Below are positions 17,408 through 27,556 of a stretch of 64,000 nt of DNA, in pieces. The notes under the pieces were generated by a model. The model searched no databases and was not told the origin of the DNA. It worked only from the letters and a program-made list of their open reading frames with translations. The position numbers and the translations under genes were made by a program. The number at the start of each line of letters is the position of its first letter. The stretch's first letter is position 1. The stretch is from G965226155 sp965226155 (GTDB taxonomy: Bacteria > Pseudomonadota > Gammaproteobacteria > Eutrophobiales > Eutrophobiaceae). The DNA is taken from positions 744,001 to 808,000 of the forward strand of contig OZ245331.1 in the NCBI GenBank assembly GCA_965226155.1, read 5' to 3'.

Positions 17408-19378
17408 TCAATAAACCCTGTATACAAAAAGTCCCAGCAGCACCAACAGGCCGATAATCATGGCAAAGGCATAGTCATATAAATAGCCAGTCTGTATAAC
17501 CCTGATTTTACCAGAGAACCACCTGACTGCCTGTGCAGAACCGTTAACCAATACGCCATCGATAATCTGCACATCACCAATCTGCCATAAGAACCGACCT
17601 ACTTTCTTGAAACCGCCAATAAAGACAATTTGATATAATTCATCGATCCAGTATTTATTGACCAGCGTCTGATACACCCAACGAAATTTTCTAGCAAGGA
17701 AGTCGGGAACCTTGGGAAATTTGATATACAACAACCAGGCAATCAAAACACCAGACAAGGCAAGATAGACCGGCGCAGCTTGAAATGCATGTTGGGTAAA
17801 GCTAATTATGCCATGATAACCTGCTCCAACTTCAGCAAGTACATCGTGCTTGGGTGCGACATAAATCGCTTCCTGAAAGTAGCCATCAAACAACATTGGA
17901 CCTACAAGAAATATTCCGGCAACCAGCGACGGGATAGCTAATATTGATAACGGCACAGTCACTACCGCTGGTGATTCCCTGAGATGTTCCCAAGTATGTT
18001 TATCCATGCGTTCCTTGCCATGAAATACCAAGAAAAATAACCGGAATGAATACAAGGCCGTGATCAAAACACCAGAGAGCACAGCTGCGTAGGCCCATCC
18101 AGCAAAAGGAAGCTGGGAGTGATGTACTGCTTCAATTATCCCGTCCTTAGAGAAAAAGCCAGAAGTACCAGGAAACCCAATTAATGCCAGCGATCCGATC
18201 AGCGTGGTAATCCAAGTAATAGGCATATATCGATAAAGACCACCCATCTTGCGCATGTCTTGCTCGTGGTGCATGGCGATAATGACTGAGCCGGCAGCTA
18301 GGAAAAGTAGAGCCTTAAAAAATGCATGCGTTACCAAATGGAACATTGCTGCTGCATAAGCGGACGCCCCCAACGCGACTGTCATGTATCCCAGCTGCGA
18401 TAAGGTTGAGTAGGCAACCACGCGTTTGATATCATGCTGAACGAGGCCCACTAGTCCAGTGAAAAAAGCTGTAATCGAGCCGATAATTAAAATGAAGTTC
18501 AATGCCGTCTCGGATAATTCGAACAAAGGCGACATCCTACATACCATGAATATTCCGGCAGTTACCATCGTCGCTGCGTGGATCAATGCTGAAATCGGAG
18601 TGGGCCCTTCCATAGAATCAGGCAACCATACGTGCAAAGGTACCTGAGCTGATTTACCCATTGCACCGATAAACAGACAGATACAGATCACTGACATTAA
18701 CGACCAATCAGTCCCAGGAATTATCTGTAACGTGGCAGCAGATAGCATCGGCGCTTGCTGGAAGACATCATTATAATCAAGACTGTGAAAAGCCATCAGT
18801 ATCGTAGCGATACCGAGCAGGAATCCGAAGTCGCCAACACGATTAACTAGGAATGCTTTGAGATTGGCAAATATTGCCGTCTCCTTCTTGAACCAGAAAC
18901 CGATGAGTAAATATGAAACCAGTCCTACTGCTTCCCAACCGAAAAATAACTGCAGAAAATTATTAGACATCACCAGCATCAGCATCGAGAAGGTAAACAG
19001 TGACATATAACTGAAGAACCGCTGATAACCCGGATCGTCATGCATGTAGCCGATTGTATAAATATGAATCATCCATGATACAAACGTTACGACCGCCATC
19101 ATGATGACAGAGAGGCGATCTACCATAAATCCAATATTTAAAGTAAGACCTGTAGTCGTCAACCAGGTGTAAATTGTTTCATTGAAAACTAGACCATCGT
19201 CATACACGATATATTTGTATGCATACATGGACAGGATGCTGGAAATCCCCACACCAATGATCGTGACCCAGTGCGCTCCGCTGCGCCCGATAACACGGCC
19301 AAACATACCGGCCAGTATGGCTCCTATCAATGGTGCCAACACAATAGTGATATAGACAGTTTTCATATCTTCAAACAT
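17408..19378 (-). CDS. nuoL: NADH-quinone oxidoreductase subunit L
   Basis: This 656-residue protein is the distal antiporter-like subunit. It has the GWEAVGLVSYLLIGFW block with the essential glutamate, KSAQVPLHVWLPDSMEGPTP and KRVVAYSTLSQLGYM, then a long C-terminal region consistent with the lateral helix (about residues 530-600, including YWIDELYQIVFIGGFKK). Length is in the usual range. It lies 2 bases after nuoK. Confidence 0.97.
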   Translation of the reverse strand: MFEDMKTVYITIVLAPLIGAILAGMFGRVIGRSGAHWVTIIGVGISSILSMYAYKYIVYDDGLVFNETIYTWLTTTGLTLNIGFMVDRLSVIMMAVVTFVSWMIHIYTIGYMHDDPGYQRFFSYMSLFTFSMLMLVMSNNFLQLFFGWEAVGLVSYLLIGFWFKKETAIFANLKAFLVNRVGDFGFLLGIATILMAFHSLDYNDVFQQAPMLSAATLQIIPGTDWSLMSVICICLFIGAMGKSAQVPLHVWLPDSMEGPTPISALIHAATMVTAGIFMVCRMSPLFELSETALNFILIIGSITAFFTGLVGLVQHDIKRVVAYSTLSQLGYMTVALGASAYAAAMFHLVTHAFFKALLFLAAGSVIIAMHHEQDMRKMGGLYRYMPITWITTLIGSLALIGFPGTSGFFSKDGIIEAVHHSQLPFAGWAYAAVLSGVLITALYSFRLFFLVFHGKERMDKHTWEHLRESPAVVTVPLSILAIPSLVAGIFLVGPMLFDGYFQEAIYVAPKHDVLAEVGAGYHGIISFTQHAFQAAPVYLALSGVLIAWLLYIKFPKVPDFLARKFRWVYQTLVNKYWIDELYQIVFIGGFKKVGRFLWQIGDVQIIDGVLVNGSAQAVRWFSGKIRVIQTGYLYDYAFAMIIGLLVLLGLFVYRVY

Positions 19379-19380
19379 TG

Positions 19381-19686
19381 CTAACCCTTCATCGAATCTA
19401 GATCAGCAACATTGATGGTATTACGGGTTCTGAATAATACGACTAGGATTGCAAGCCCGATAGCAGACTCAGCAGCTGCAACCGTCAGTATGAAGAATAC
19501 AAAGATCTGACCATGTATATCATGGAGAAAATAAGAAAACGCAATAAAATTCATATTAACCGACAACAACATCAGCTCAATACACATTAACAAGATAATG
19601 ACATTCTTGCGGTTGATAAAAATACCCGCAACACTGATACAAAAAAGTATGGCAGCAAGTAGCAAAACTTCTGACAGGACTATCAT
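19381..19686 (-). CDS. nuoK: NADH-quinone oxidoreductase subunit K
   Basis: This 101-residue protein has three membrane helices, with the conserved acidic residue in LLMCIELMLLSVNMNF and the second in VAAAESAIGLAILV. Both are needed for proton transfer in the E-channel region. Its start overlaps the nuoJ stop by 4 bases. Confidence 0.97.
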   Translation of the reverse strand: MIVLSEVLLLAAILFCISVAGIFINRKNVIILLMCIELMLLSVNMNFIAFSYFLHDIHGQIFVFFILTVAAAESAIGLAILVVLFRTRNTINVADLDSMKG

Positions 19687-20279
19687 TTTTCACTATCCAT
19701 CTTCACAATCCGCACCCTGTCTGCCCTTTTCACATTTACCTGCTCATCAGGGCTCTGCGTTTTCATATCCTTCACCATACGCATCGTCAGACTAATCGCA
19801 GCCACTATCGCGACCAGTAGAATTGCTCCAGCAATTTCAAATGGGTAAAGGTAATTGGTAAATAATATCTGGCCCAATTCTTTGGTATTGCTATAGTCCA
19901 GAGGCGGTTCGGTAACAACGTCCAGATGCACTGCTTGTAGATAGACAGTGTTCAAAACTACTCCCATGGTTATTAACATTAAGACAGCAATAACTAGGCC
20001 GACGGGTAGATGCCGTGCAAACCCTTCGCGCAACGGGGCAATATTGATATCTAGCATCATGACAACAAACAAAAACAACACCATGACCGCGCCGACGTAA
20101 ACTAACACCAACACGATTGCCAAAAATTCAGCCTCAAGCAACAGCCATATCGCTGCACTGAAGAAAAAAGCCATGACAAGAAATAGGGCTGCGTGTACTG
20201 GATTACGAACAGTAACGACCAAGCTGGCAGATAAAATCAGAATCGCGGAAAAGAAATAGAAAATATACTGTTCAAACAT
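19683..20279 (-). CDS. nuoJ: NADH-quinone oxidoreductase subunit J
   Basis: This 198-residue membrane protein has five helices, with the family motifs NPVHAALFLVMAFF and VYVGAVMVLFLFVVMMLDI. The flexible helix region (VYVGAVMVLF) takes part in coupling quinone reduction to pumping. Its start overlaps the nuoI stop by one base and its stop overlaps nuoK. Confidence 0.97.
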   Translation of the reverse strand: MFEQYIFYFFSAILILSASLVVTVRNPVHAALFLVMAFFFSAAIWLLLEAEFLAIVLVLVYVGAVMVLFLFVVMMLDINIAPLREGFARHLPVGLVIAVLMLITMGVVLNTVYLQAVHLDVVTEPPLDYSNTKELGQILFTNYLYPFEIAGAILLVAIVAAISLTMRMVKDMKTQSPDEQVNVKRADRVRIVKMDSEK

Positions 20280-20767
20280 TAGCGATAAATTGCATCTTGC
20301 GCCCTGTCCAAGGCGATTTGTTGCTCATGCTTATCTCCGACTTCAAGAAGTTTTTGCTTTGTCATCAACAAGTCACCACGCTTCTCGCCGTGATATTCGA
20401 ATATGCGTGTTTCCACGATAGCATCAACAGGACAGGATTCTTCACAAAAACCACAGAAAATACATTTGGTCAGATCGATATCATAGCGGGTCGTGCGACG
20501 AGTTCCATCATCACGTTGTTCGGACTCGATGGTAATAGCAACTGCTGGACAGACTGCTTCACATAACTTACAGGCAATACATCTTTCTTCGCCATTTGGG
20601 TACCTGCGTAACGCATGTAAACCGCGGAATCGGGGTGACTGTGGCGTCTTCTCTTCCGGGTATTGTACGGTAATCTTTCTTTTAAAAAGATATTTACCCG
20701 TTAACAGCAGACCTTTAATCAACTCCCATAATAGTAAGCTCTGAAAGTATTGTTTAATTTTTTGCAT
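20279..20767 (-). CDS. nuoI: NADH-quinone oxidoreductase subunit I
   Basis: This 162-residue peripheral subunit carries two 4Fe-4S clusters, bound by CIACKLCEAVCP and CIFCGFCEESCP (clusters N6a and N6b), passing electrons from NuoG to NuoB. The N-terminus is a short amphipathic membrane-binding helix. This is the intact copy; a nearly identical but frameshifted second copy lies at 36722-37209 in the accessory island. Confidence 0.97.
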   Translation of the reverse strand: MQKIKQYFQSLLLWELIKGLLLTGKYLFKRKITVQYPEEKTPQSPRFRGLHALRRYPNGEERCIACKLCEAVCPAVAITIESEQRDDGTRRTTRYDIDLTKCIFCGFCEESCPVDAIVETRIFEYHGEKRGDLLMTKQKLLEVGDKHEQQIALDRAQDAIYR

Positions 20768-20795
20768 CGTATTTTATTCTCAAAAAGAATTAATT

Positions 20796-21899
20796 TTATA
20801 AATCAAACCAAGGTGGGATTTCAGCAACCACCATACCTGAGATGATAACTATCCATACTATGGTAATTGGCAAAAATACTTTCCATCCCAGCCGCATTAT
20901 CTGGTCGTAGCGATAACGTGGAAACGTGGCACGGAACCATATAAACAGGAATAGGAACAATGACGTTTTTAATAGCAACCAAAATACACTAGGCGAACCT
21001 AAGACTGGTATTCCTTGGAAGGGCGATAACCAACCTCCCAAAAACATAGTCGATGTCAACACAGATATCAGGATCATATTTGCATATTCGGCCATAAAGA
21101 AAATTGAGAAAGCAATCCCACCATATTCAACATGGAACCCTGCCACGATTTCAGATTCACCTTCTGAAACATCAAACGGGGCACGGTTTGTTTCGGCAAC
21201 GCCTGAGATAAAGTAAACTAAAAAGATCGGAAATAATGGTATCCAAAACCAGTGCAGTATACTGCCACTCTGTGCCTGAACAATATCTCCAAGATTCAGG
21301 CTCCCCGAAGCAATTAATACGCAAACTAATGCAAAACCCATGGCAATTTCATAGGCAACGATTTGTGCTGCAGCACGCATAGCACCGAGGAAAGCATATT
21401 TTGAATTAGAGGCCCAACCCGCAATGATAACGCCATAAACAGCCAGCGAAGTTAACGCCAGTATGTAAAGCAATCCTGCATTAATATCTGCCAGTACCAT
21501 GACATCATCAAACGGGATAACTGCCCAAGCTGCAATTGCTGGGGCGAATGAAAGAATTGGCGCAATAATAAATAATGTTTTGTTTGCACCAGTAGGAATA
21601 ATAATTTCCTTTAAAATTAATTTCACCGCGTCTGCTATCGGCTGACCCAGCCCCCAGAGGCGAAACCCAAAAAATCCCACGCGGTTCGGACCAATACGTC
21701 CCTGAATAAAACCAATAACTTTTCTCTCAGCGTAGGTAATGTAGGCGACAGCCAATAACAACGGGATCAGGATAGCAACAATCTTTACAACGGTTTCAAG
21801 GGCAAACAAGACATGGCTCTGAATTGAAACAGGGAATAGCAATTGTACCAGCGGTGTAAGCAAGTATTGTTGAATCAATTGAAATAAGCTTTCCAGCAT
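20796..21899 (-). CDS. nuoH: NADH-quinone oxidoreductase subunit H
   Basis: This 367-residue membrane subunit forms the quinone-binding junction. Typical blocks are ERKVIGFIQGRIGPNRVG, GLGQPIADAVKLILKE, ETNRAPFDVSEGESEIVAG and FRATFPRYRYDQIMRLGWK. An extra N-terminal helix of about 30 residues precedes the core. It lies 3 bases after nuoG. Confidence 0.97.
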   Translation of the reverse strand: MLESLFQLIQQYLLTPLVQLLFPVSIQSHVLFALETVVKIVAILIPLLLAVAYITYAERKVIGFIQGRIGPNRVGFFGFRLWGLGQPIADAVKLILKEIIIPTGANKTLFIIAPILSFAPAIAAWAVIPFDDVMVLADINAGLLYILALTSLAVYGVIIAGWASNSKYAFLGAMRAAAQIVAYEIAMGFALVCVLIASGSLNLGDIVQAQSGSILHWFWIPLFPIFLVYFISGVAETNRAPFDVSEGESEIVAGFHVEYGGIAFSIFFMAEYANMILISVLTSTMFLGGWLSPFQGIPVLGSPSVFWLLLKTSLFLFLFIWFRATFPRYRYDQIMRLGWKVFLPITIVWIVIISGMVVAEIPPWFDL

Positions 21900-21902
21900 C
21901 GC

Positions 21903-24347
21903 TTACACTTTTTTCACAGTAACCTCAGCAAACCATCCGCCTAATGCAACAGTTTGCGGATGGCCGCTGTGAATCATAACGGTATCATTAGGTATTCTGT
22001 CATCAATAACATAACCGAGTTCAAGTTGGACATCCTCCTGTATAACTTTTACGCTATCCTTGCCATTCAATCCCAACCTTTCGGCGTAGCTTGTATTAAA
22101 ATGGACAAGCCCGTCAGCGACATCTCCAGTTTGTTGCAAGGCACTGGCACGTCTTACTAAAGCATCAACAGAGTACATGGGAATATCCATGATACGAGAA
22201 AGTGAAGTAGCAGGAGCAGCTATTGAATTCGGTCTACCAAATTGCTGTTTATCTCCAGATATGCCTTCTGAAATATAATTCTCGAGATCGCTATACAATT
22301 CGTCAATCGAATTAAATTCACCTTCAGATAGACCTAATTCTAATGCCAGTTGGCGTAGTATCTCTACGCTTGAAGACATTTCATTCCGTTTTAGTAAATC
22401 CAATTTTGTCGCCAGTAAACGGAGTACTTTCCAACCTGGACGAGCCTCACCTTGGCCAGGTACACACGCTGAAAACCGCTGTCCTCTTCCTTCTACGTTG
22501 AAATAACTGCCCTCATTTTCAGCATAAATAGAAATAGGCAAGAGTATATCAGCAGACTCTTTTAGGATTTCTGATTGATAAGGGGTGAAAGCGATGACAG
22601 TCTCTGCCGTACTTAATGCCTCTAAAGCGAGCCTTCCATTCCAGCAATCCAATTCAGGTTCAATGTTAAATAGAACATAACACGCCAACATATTTTTCAA
22701 CATCGAGCTAGCATCCATTCCCAGTTGATCACTTTTTTTACTACCTGGGCCTCGATGTGGGACTGCACCGGCCAACCAAGCACCTGTTGTGTTTGCTGCC
22801 TGACCTAGGAAACCAAGTTTGGCGTTAGACAGAGTAGCTATCTTCTGTGACAGATACCTGATCTCGGAAAACTGCGGGTGGGATTCAACGATACTGCCAA
22901 GTAGGACGGTTGCGTTGTTTGCCGAGGACAATTTTTTTTCAATGGCGCGATGTGTCTCATTTACCTGGATATTATTCAATAAATCCTCAGTGTCAGCCTC
23001 CATCTTGGAATCTGCAGATAATGCCTTGAGTATACCTGCAAGGCAGGTTGTCATTTCATTCGAACGAGAAATTATGCGTTCGGAAATCCGGTAATTAAAA
23101 TCGTAATCCAACTGATTAACTACCATAATGTCAGACCCATTTAGGGCCGCTTTACGCAATCTATGATTCAGTAGAGGTTGCTGTTTGCGTGGATAAGCCC
23201 CAACTAGCAAGGCAGCATTTAAATTTTCTAGATCATTAATTGACTGCCCTAACAACGGAAAAATAGTATCACTTTCCTGATCCTGAAAATCTATCTGCTG
23301 AACGCGGTGATCGATATTATTGCAACCGAGAGAACGAATAATCTTTTGTGTCAGGTAGATCTCTTCCGTTGTAGCTACAGGAGAAACCAGTGTGCCGATT
23401 TGACTTGGTCCCTTACTTGAGATTACATTATGTAGCTTTCCAACAACCAACTTAATAGCTGTTTCCCAGTCAGTTTCTTGCCAATTCCCATCTTGTTTGA
23501 TCATTGGGCTAGTCAAACGATCATTTGTATATAAACCTTCATAACTGTATCTATCACGGTCGGACAGCCACACCTCGTTAACTGCCTCATTTTCAGCAGG
23601 AACCACTCGTTTGACCTCACCATTTTTCACATGAAAATGGACATTCGATCCGATCGCATCATGAGGCGCAATACCTGTATGCTGGGTCATTTCCCAGGTT
23701 CGTGCGGAGTAACGGAAAGGCTTTGATGTCAACGCACCAACCGGACAGAGGTCGATCACATTCCCTGACAATTCCGATACCATGCTCTTTTCAATATAAG
23801 TCCCGATTTCCATAAACTCACCGCGGCCAGTTGCACCTAGCTCTCTAAGGCCTGCAATCTCCTCACCGAAGCGAACACAACGAGTACAATGAATACAACG
23901 GGTCAAATCTGTCTGAACTAAAGGACCAATGTTTTTGTCCTTAACCACACGCTTGTTTTCTTGATAACGTGACACATCAGATCCATAACCCATAGCGAGA
24001 TCCTGTAATTCACATTCACCACCCTGGTCACATATAGGGCAATCCAGTGGGTGATTGATAAGCAAGAATTCCATCACTGATTTCTGCGCCTCGCGGGCGT
24101 AAGCGGAAATAGTTGACACATTCATCCCCTCCATCACCGGTGTGGCACAGGCTGGTAACGGCTTAGGTGCTTTTTCGACCTGAACTAGACACATACGACA
24201 GTTTGCAGCAATAGTTAACTTGTGGTGATAACAAAATCGAGGGACATAAATATCATTTGCATCTGTAACTTCGATAAGCATTTGACCTTTGCGGGCCTGC
24301 AAAGTTTTACCGTCTACTTCTATTGTAATTGTATCGTTATCACTCAT
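21903..24347 (-). CDS. nuoG: NADH-quinone oxidoreductase subunit G
   Basis: This 814-residue peripheral-arm protein begins with a 2Fe-2S ferredoxin domain (CYHHKLTIAANCRMC and a following PACATPV cysteine), then HPLDCPICDQGGECELQD and CIHCTRCVRFGEE for further clusters. A molybdopterin-oxidoreductase-like region without cofactor function follows, and a short aspartate-decarboxylase-like C-terminal domain ends it. It relays electrons from NuoE/F to NuoI. Its start overlaps the nuoF stop by 4 bases. Confidence 0.97.
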   Translation of the reverse strand: MSDNDTITIEVDGKTLQARKGQMLIEVTDANDIYVPRFCYHHKLTIAANCRMCLVQVEKAPKPLPACATPVMEGMNVSTISAYAREAQKSVMEFLLINHPLDCPICDQGGECELQDLAMGYGSDVSRYQENKRVVKDKNIGPLVQTDLTRCIHCTRCVRFGEEIAGLRELGATGRGEFMEIGTYIEKSMVSELSGNVIDLCPVGALTSKPFRYSARTWEMTQHTGIAPHDAIGSNVHFHVKNGEVKRVVPAENEAVNEVWLSDRDRYSYEGLYTNDRLTSPMIKQDGNWQETDWETAIKLVVGKLHNVISSKGPSQIGTLVSPVATTEEIYLTQKIIRSLGCNNIDHRVQQIDFQDQESDTIFPLLGQSINDLENLNAALLVGAYPRKQQPLLNHRLRKAALNGSDIMVVNQLDYDFNYRISERIISRSNEMTTCLAGILKALSADSKMEADTEDLLNNIQVNETHRAIEKKLSSANNATVLLGSIVESHPQFSEIRYLSQKIATLSNAKLGFLGQAANTTGAWLAGAVPHRGPGSKKSDQLGMDASSMLKNMLACYVLFNIEPELDCWNGRLALEALSTAETVIAFTPYQSEILKESADILLPISIYAENEGSYFNVEGRGQRFSACVPGQGEARPGWKVLRLLATKLDLLKRNEMSSSVEILRQLALELGLSEGEFNSIDELYSDLENYISEGISGDKQQFGRPNSIAAPATSLSRIMDIPMYSVDALVRRASALQQTGDVADGLVHFNTSYAERLGLNGKDSVKVIQEDVQLELGYVIDDRIPNDTVMIHSGHPQTVALGGWFAEVTVKKV

Positions 24348-25654
24348 GCTGCCTTGTACTCCGAACTGTCAACGATACTTCGACCTTTGTTCATAATCAT
24401 GTATTCAAATTCATGGCGGTAATGTTTCAGGAAACTCTGGACAGGCCAAGCTGCAGCGTCACCGAGAGCACATATGGTGTGCCCTTCAATCTTATTTGCC
24501 ACATCAACGAGTTTGTCCATGTCCTCCACTACGCCCTTCCCTTCCAGAATCCGACATAACATACGATACAACCATCCAGTACCTTCACGACAAGGGGTAC
24601 ATTGTCCGCAAGATTCAGAGAAATAAAATCTGCTGATGCGGCATAACATTCTCACCATGCAGGTTGTATCATCCATAATCACAACCGCTCCAGAACCGAG
24701 CATGGAACCAGCTTGTTGAATGGAGTCATAGTCCATATTAGCGTTCATCATCAATTCCCCCGGTAATACCGGGACTGAAGACCCACCTGGTATAACTGCT
24801 TTGAGTTTCTGACCGGTAGTAATCCCGCCTGCTAATTCAAGCAGGTCCTTAAAGGGTGTACCCATCGGGATCTCGAAATTACCAGGACGGTTAACATGGC
24901 CACTAACTGAGAAACACTTGGTGCCACCCGCATTTGCAACGCCCAGATCAGCAAACCATTTTGCCCCGTGACGAATAATCGAAGGGGCAGAAGCAAACGT
25001 TTCGGTATTATTGATCGTGGTTGGCTTGCCGTATAAACCGAAATTTGCAGGGAAGGGTGGCTTAAATCTTGGCAGGCCTTTTTTACCTTCCAAGGAATTT
25101 AGCAGTGCCGTCTCTTCTCCACAAATGTAGGCACCCGCACCGAGTGTGGCATAGATATCAATCGTGACATCAGAACCAAGAATGTTATTTCCAAGAAAAC
25201 CATTGCTGTACGCTTCCTTCAGTGCTTGTTCGAACCTTATATAAGGCTCATCCATAAATTCACCACGAATATAGTTGTACCCGACCTCAGTACGCATTGC
25301 GTAACAAGCGATCGCCATCCCTTCTACCAATGAGTGCGGGTTAAAGCGCAGAATGTCCCTGTCCTTACAGGTGCCGGGTTCACTTTCATCAGAATTGCAA
25401 ACTACGTATTTCGGACCGTCATATTTTGAGGGCATGAAACTCCATTTCAATCCGGCGGGGAATCCTGCACCGCCACGGCCACGTAAACCGGAGGCTTTCA
25501 TTTCTTCAATAACTTGCTCTGGGGTAATACCTTCATTGAAAATTTTTTTCAATGCATCGTATCCACCCACCTTGATATAATTTTCAAAGGTCCATGGCTC
25601 GTCAAAATCGAGGGTTGTATAACACACTAAATTTTGTTTAATCTCTGTCATCAA
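24344..25654 (-). CDS. nuoF: NADH-quinone oxidoreductase subunit F
   Basis: This 436-residue subunit oxidises NADH. It has the NADH/FMN-binding GLRGRGGAGFPAGLKW and ATLGAGAYICGEETAL motifs and the N3 4Fe-4S motif ESCGQCTPCREG with a later cysteine in HTICALGDAAAWP. Its start overlaps the nuoE stop by 4 bases. Confidence 0.97.
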   Translation of the reverse strand: MMTEIKQNLVCYTTLDFDEPWTFENYIKVGGYDALKKIFNEGITPEQVIEEMKASGLRGRGGAGFPAGLKWSFMPSKYDGPKYVVCNSDESEPGTCKDRDILRFNPHSLVEGMAIACYAMRTEVGYNYIRGEFMDEPYIRFEQALKEAYSNGFLGNNILGSDVTIDIYATLGAGAYICGEETALLNSLEGKKGLPRFKPPFPANFGLYGKPTTINNTETFASAPSIIRHGAKWFADLGVANAGGTKCFSVSGHVNRPGNFEIPMGTPFKDLLELAGGITTGQKLKAVIPGGSSVPVLPGELMMNANMDYDSIQQAGSMLGSGAVVIMDDTTCMVRMLCRISRFYFSESCGQCTPCREGTGWLYRMLCRILEGKGVVEDMDKLVDVANKIEGHTICALGDAAAWPVQSFLKHYRHEFEYMIMNKGRSIVDSSEYKAA

Positions 25655-26148
25655 TCAAGCCTATCCAGAATCTCATCCACTTTTTCTTTGGTTAAGTTTT
25701 CATAATAAACATGATCCACCATCATCATCGGGCCACCGCAACAAGCTGCAAGACATTCTTCTTCCATTTTCAGATAGAAACGACCATCCGCAGATGATTC
25801 ACCTGTCTTAATGCCCAATTTTTTCTCAATGTATTCCACTATTTCGTCAGAGCCACACAACATGCATGAAATATTGGTACAAACAGAAATGCTTTGACGT
25901 CCAACAGGTTTGGTTTCAAGCATGGAATAAAAGCTCGCCACTTCATACACAGCAATGGCAGGCATCCCTAGATAATGCGCAACACCATCCATCAGCTCAG
26001 CTGATAAATAACCATTGTTCTCATGTTGCACCTCCAGTAATGCTGCTAGGACAGCAGACTGTTTTTGATCGGTAGGATATTTCGCTACCCAATGATCAAT
26101 CTTCTCACAAACGTGAGCAGATAATATTGTTTCTGTGTTTTCTGACAT
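25651..26148 (-). CDS. nuoE: NADH-quinone oxidoreductase subunit E
   Basis: This 165-residue protein has a thioredoxin-like 2Fe-2S domain; the four cysteines fall in CTNISCMLCG and ECLAACCGGP (cluster N1a). An N-terminal helical domain precedes it. A gap of 88 bases separates it from nuoD, which is larger than the other spacings in the operon, but no terminator is visible there. Confidence 0.96.
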   Translation of the reverse strand: MSENTETILSAHVCEKIDHWVAKYPTDQKQSAVLAALLEVQHENNGYLSAELMDGVAHYLGMPAIAVYEVASFYSMLETKPVGRQSISVCTNISCMLCGSDEIVEYIEKKLGIKTGESSADGRFYLKMEEECLAACCGGPMMMVDHVYYENLTKEKVDEILDRLD

Positions 26149-26236
26149 TATATTTATTCGTGTTTATTCTTATTTATTGCTACTGAAGATAATGAAATGC
26201 CTGTGCCCTCTATACCTTATATAACTTTATTAAGTC

Positions 26237-27490
26237 CTATCTATCGACTTCACCAAATACGATATCTTGTGTACCTATTACTGCAACTACATCAGCAAGC
26301 ATATGCCCCTTCACCATCTCATTAATGGATGACAGATGTACAAAACCCGGTGGGCGTATCTTTAAACGGTACGGTTTATTTGCACCATCTGAAACTAGAT
26401 ATATCCCGAATTCACCCTTTGGATGTTCCACCGCTGCATAACATTCACCTTCCGGGACACAATAACCCTCAGTAAATAGTTTGAAATGGTGAATCAGTGA
26501 TTCCATATCATCCTTCATCTCTTCACGTTTAGGCGGAACCAATTTGTGATCATCCAGTATTACTGGACCAGGATTGTTTCTAAGCCAATCGACACATTGT
26601 CTAATGATACGATTGGATTGCCGCATCTCCTCTATTCTAACTAGATAGCGATCATAACAATCACCATTGACTCCAATAGGAATTTCAAAGTCCAAGCGAT
26701 CATAGATTTCATAGGGCTGTTTTTTTCGTAGATCCCACTCAACTCCTGATCCGCGAAGCATTGGACCAGTGAAACCGAGTTGCAACGCACGTTCCGGGGA
26801 TACGACACCAATACCTACAGTACGCTGTTTCCAGATCCTATTATCAGTAAGCAAGGTCTCGTATTCATCAACACAACCAAAAAACCTATCAGTAAACGCT
26901 TGAATAAAATCTAGCAAGGAACCCTGTCGTACACGGTTTACTTCCTCAACCTCCTTGGCTCCCTTCCATTGTGATGTCTGGTACTGAGGCATAGAATCCG
27001 GCAGGTCCCGATATACGCCACCGGGCCGATAATAAGTAGCATGCATACGCGTTCCCGATACAGCTTCGTAACAATCGATCAGATCCTCTCGTTCACGGAA
27101 GCAGTACAGGAATATGGTCATCGCCCCGATATCCAGGCCATGAGCACCTAGCCACATAAGATGGTTTAGGATTCGGGTTATTTCGTCAAACATAACGCGT
27201 ATGTATTGCGCCCGGATCGGAGAGGTAATGCCCAGCAATTTCTCAATCGCCATGACATAGGCATGTTCGTTGCACATCATCGACACATAATCGAGACGGT
27301 CCATATAGCCAATGCTCTGATTATAGGGTTTGCTTTCAGCCAGCTTTTCTGTGGCTCTATGCAACAAACCTATATGCGGATCCGCCCGTACGATGACCTC
27401 GCCATCCATTTCCAGGACTAGCCGCAATACACCGTGAGCCGCAGGATGCTGCGGCCCGAAATTCAATGTCATGTTCCTAATTTCCGGCAT
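26237..27490 (-). CDS. nuoD: NADH-quinone oxidoreductase subunit D
   Basis: This 417-residue subunit is the 49-kDa homologue that lines the quinone pocket. It has FGPQHPAAHGVLRL with the key histidine, RLDYVSMMCNEHAYV with the tyrosine-containing loop, and a C-terminal arginine-rich KPYRLKIRPPGF segment. It is separate from nuoC, unlike the fused enterobacterial NuoCD. A gap of 66 bases follows nuoC. Confidence 0.97.
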   Translation of the reverse strand: MPEIRNMTLNFGPQHPAAHGVLRLVLEMDGEVIVRADPHIGLLHRATEKLAESKPYNQSIGYMDRLDYVSMMCNEHAYVMAIEKLLGITSPIRAQYIRVMFDEITRILNHLMWLGAHGLDIGAMTIFLYCFREREDLIDCYEAVSGTRMHATYYRPGGVYRDLPDSMPQYQTSQWKGAKEVEEVNRVRQGSLLDFIQAFTDRFFGCVDEYETLLTDNRIWKQRTVGIGVVSPERALQLGFTGPMLRGSGVEWDLRKKQPYEIYDRLDFEIPIGVNGDCYDRYLVRIEEMRQSNRIIRQCVDWLRNNPGPVILDDHKLVPPKREEMKDDMESLIHHFKLFTEGYCVPEGECYAAVEHPKGEFGIYLVSDGANKPYRLKIRPPGFVHLSSINEMVKGHMLADVVAVIGTQDIVFGEVDR

Positions 27491-27556
27491 TGACTCTATC
27501 CAGTTAATCTAAGAAATTCACACGCCCAAATATAACTATCACATTCTATCTACGAG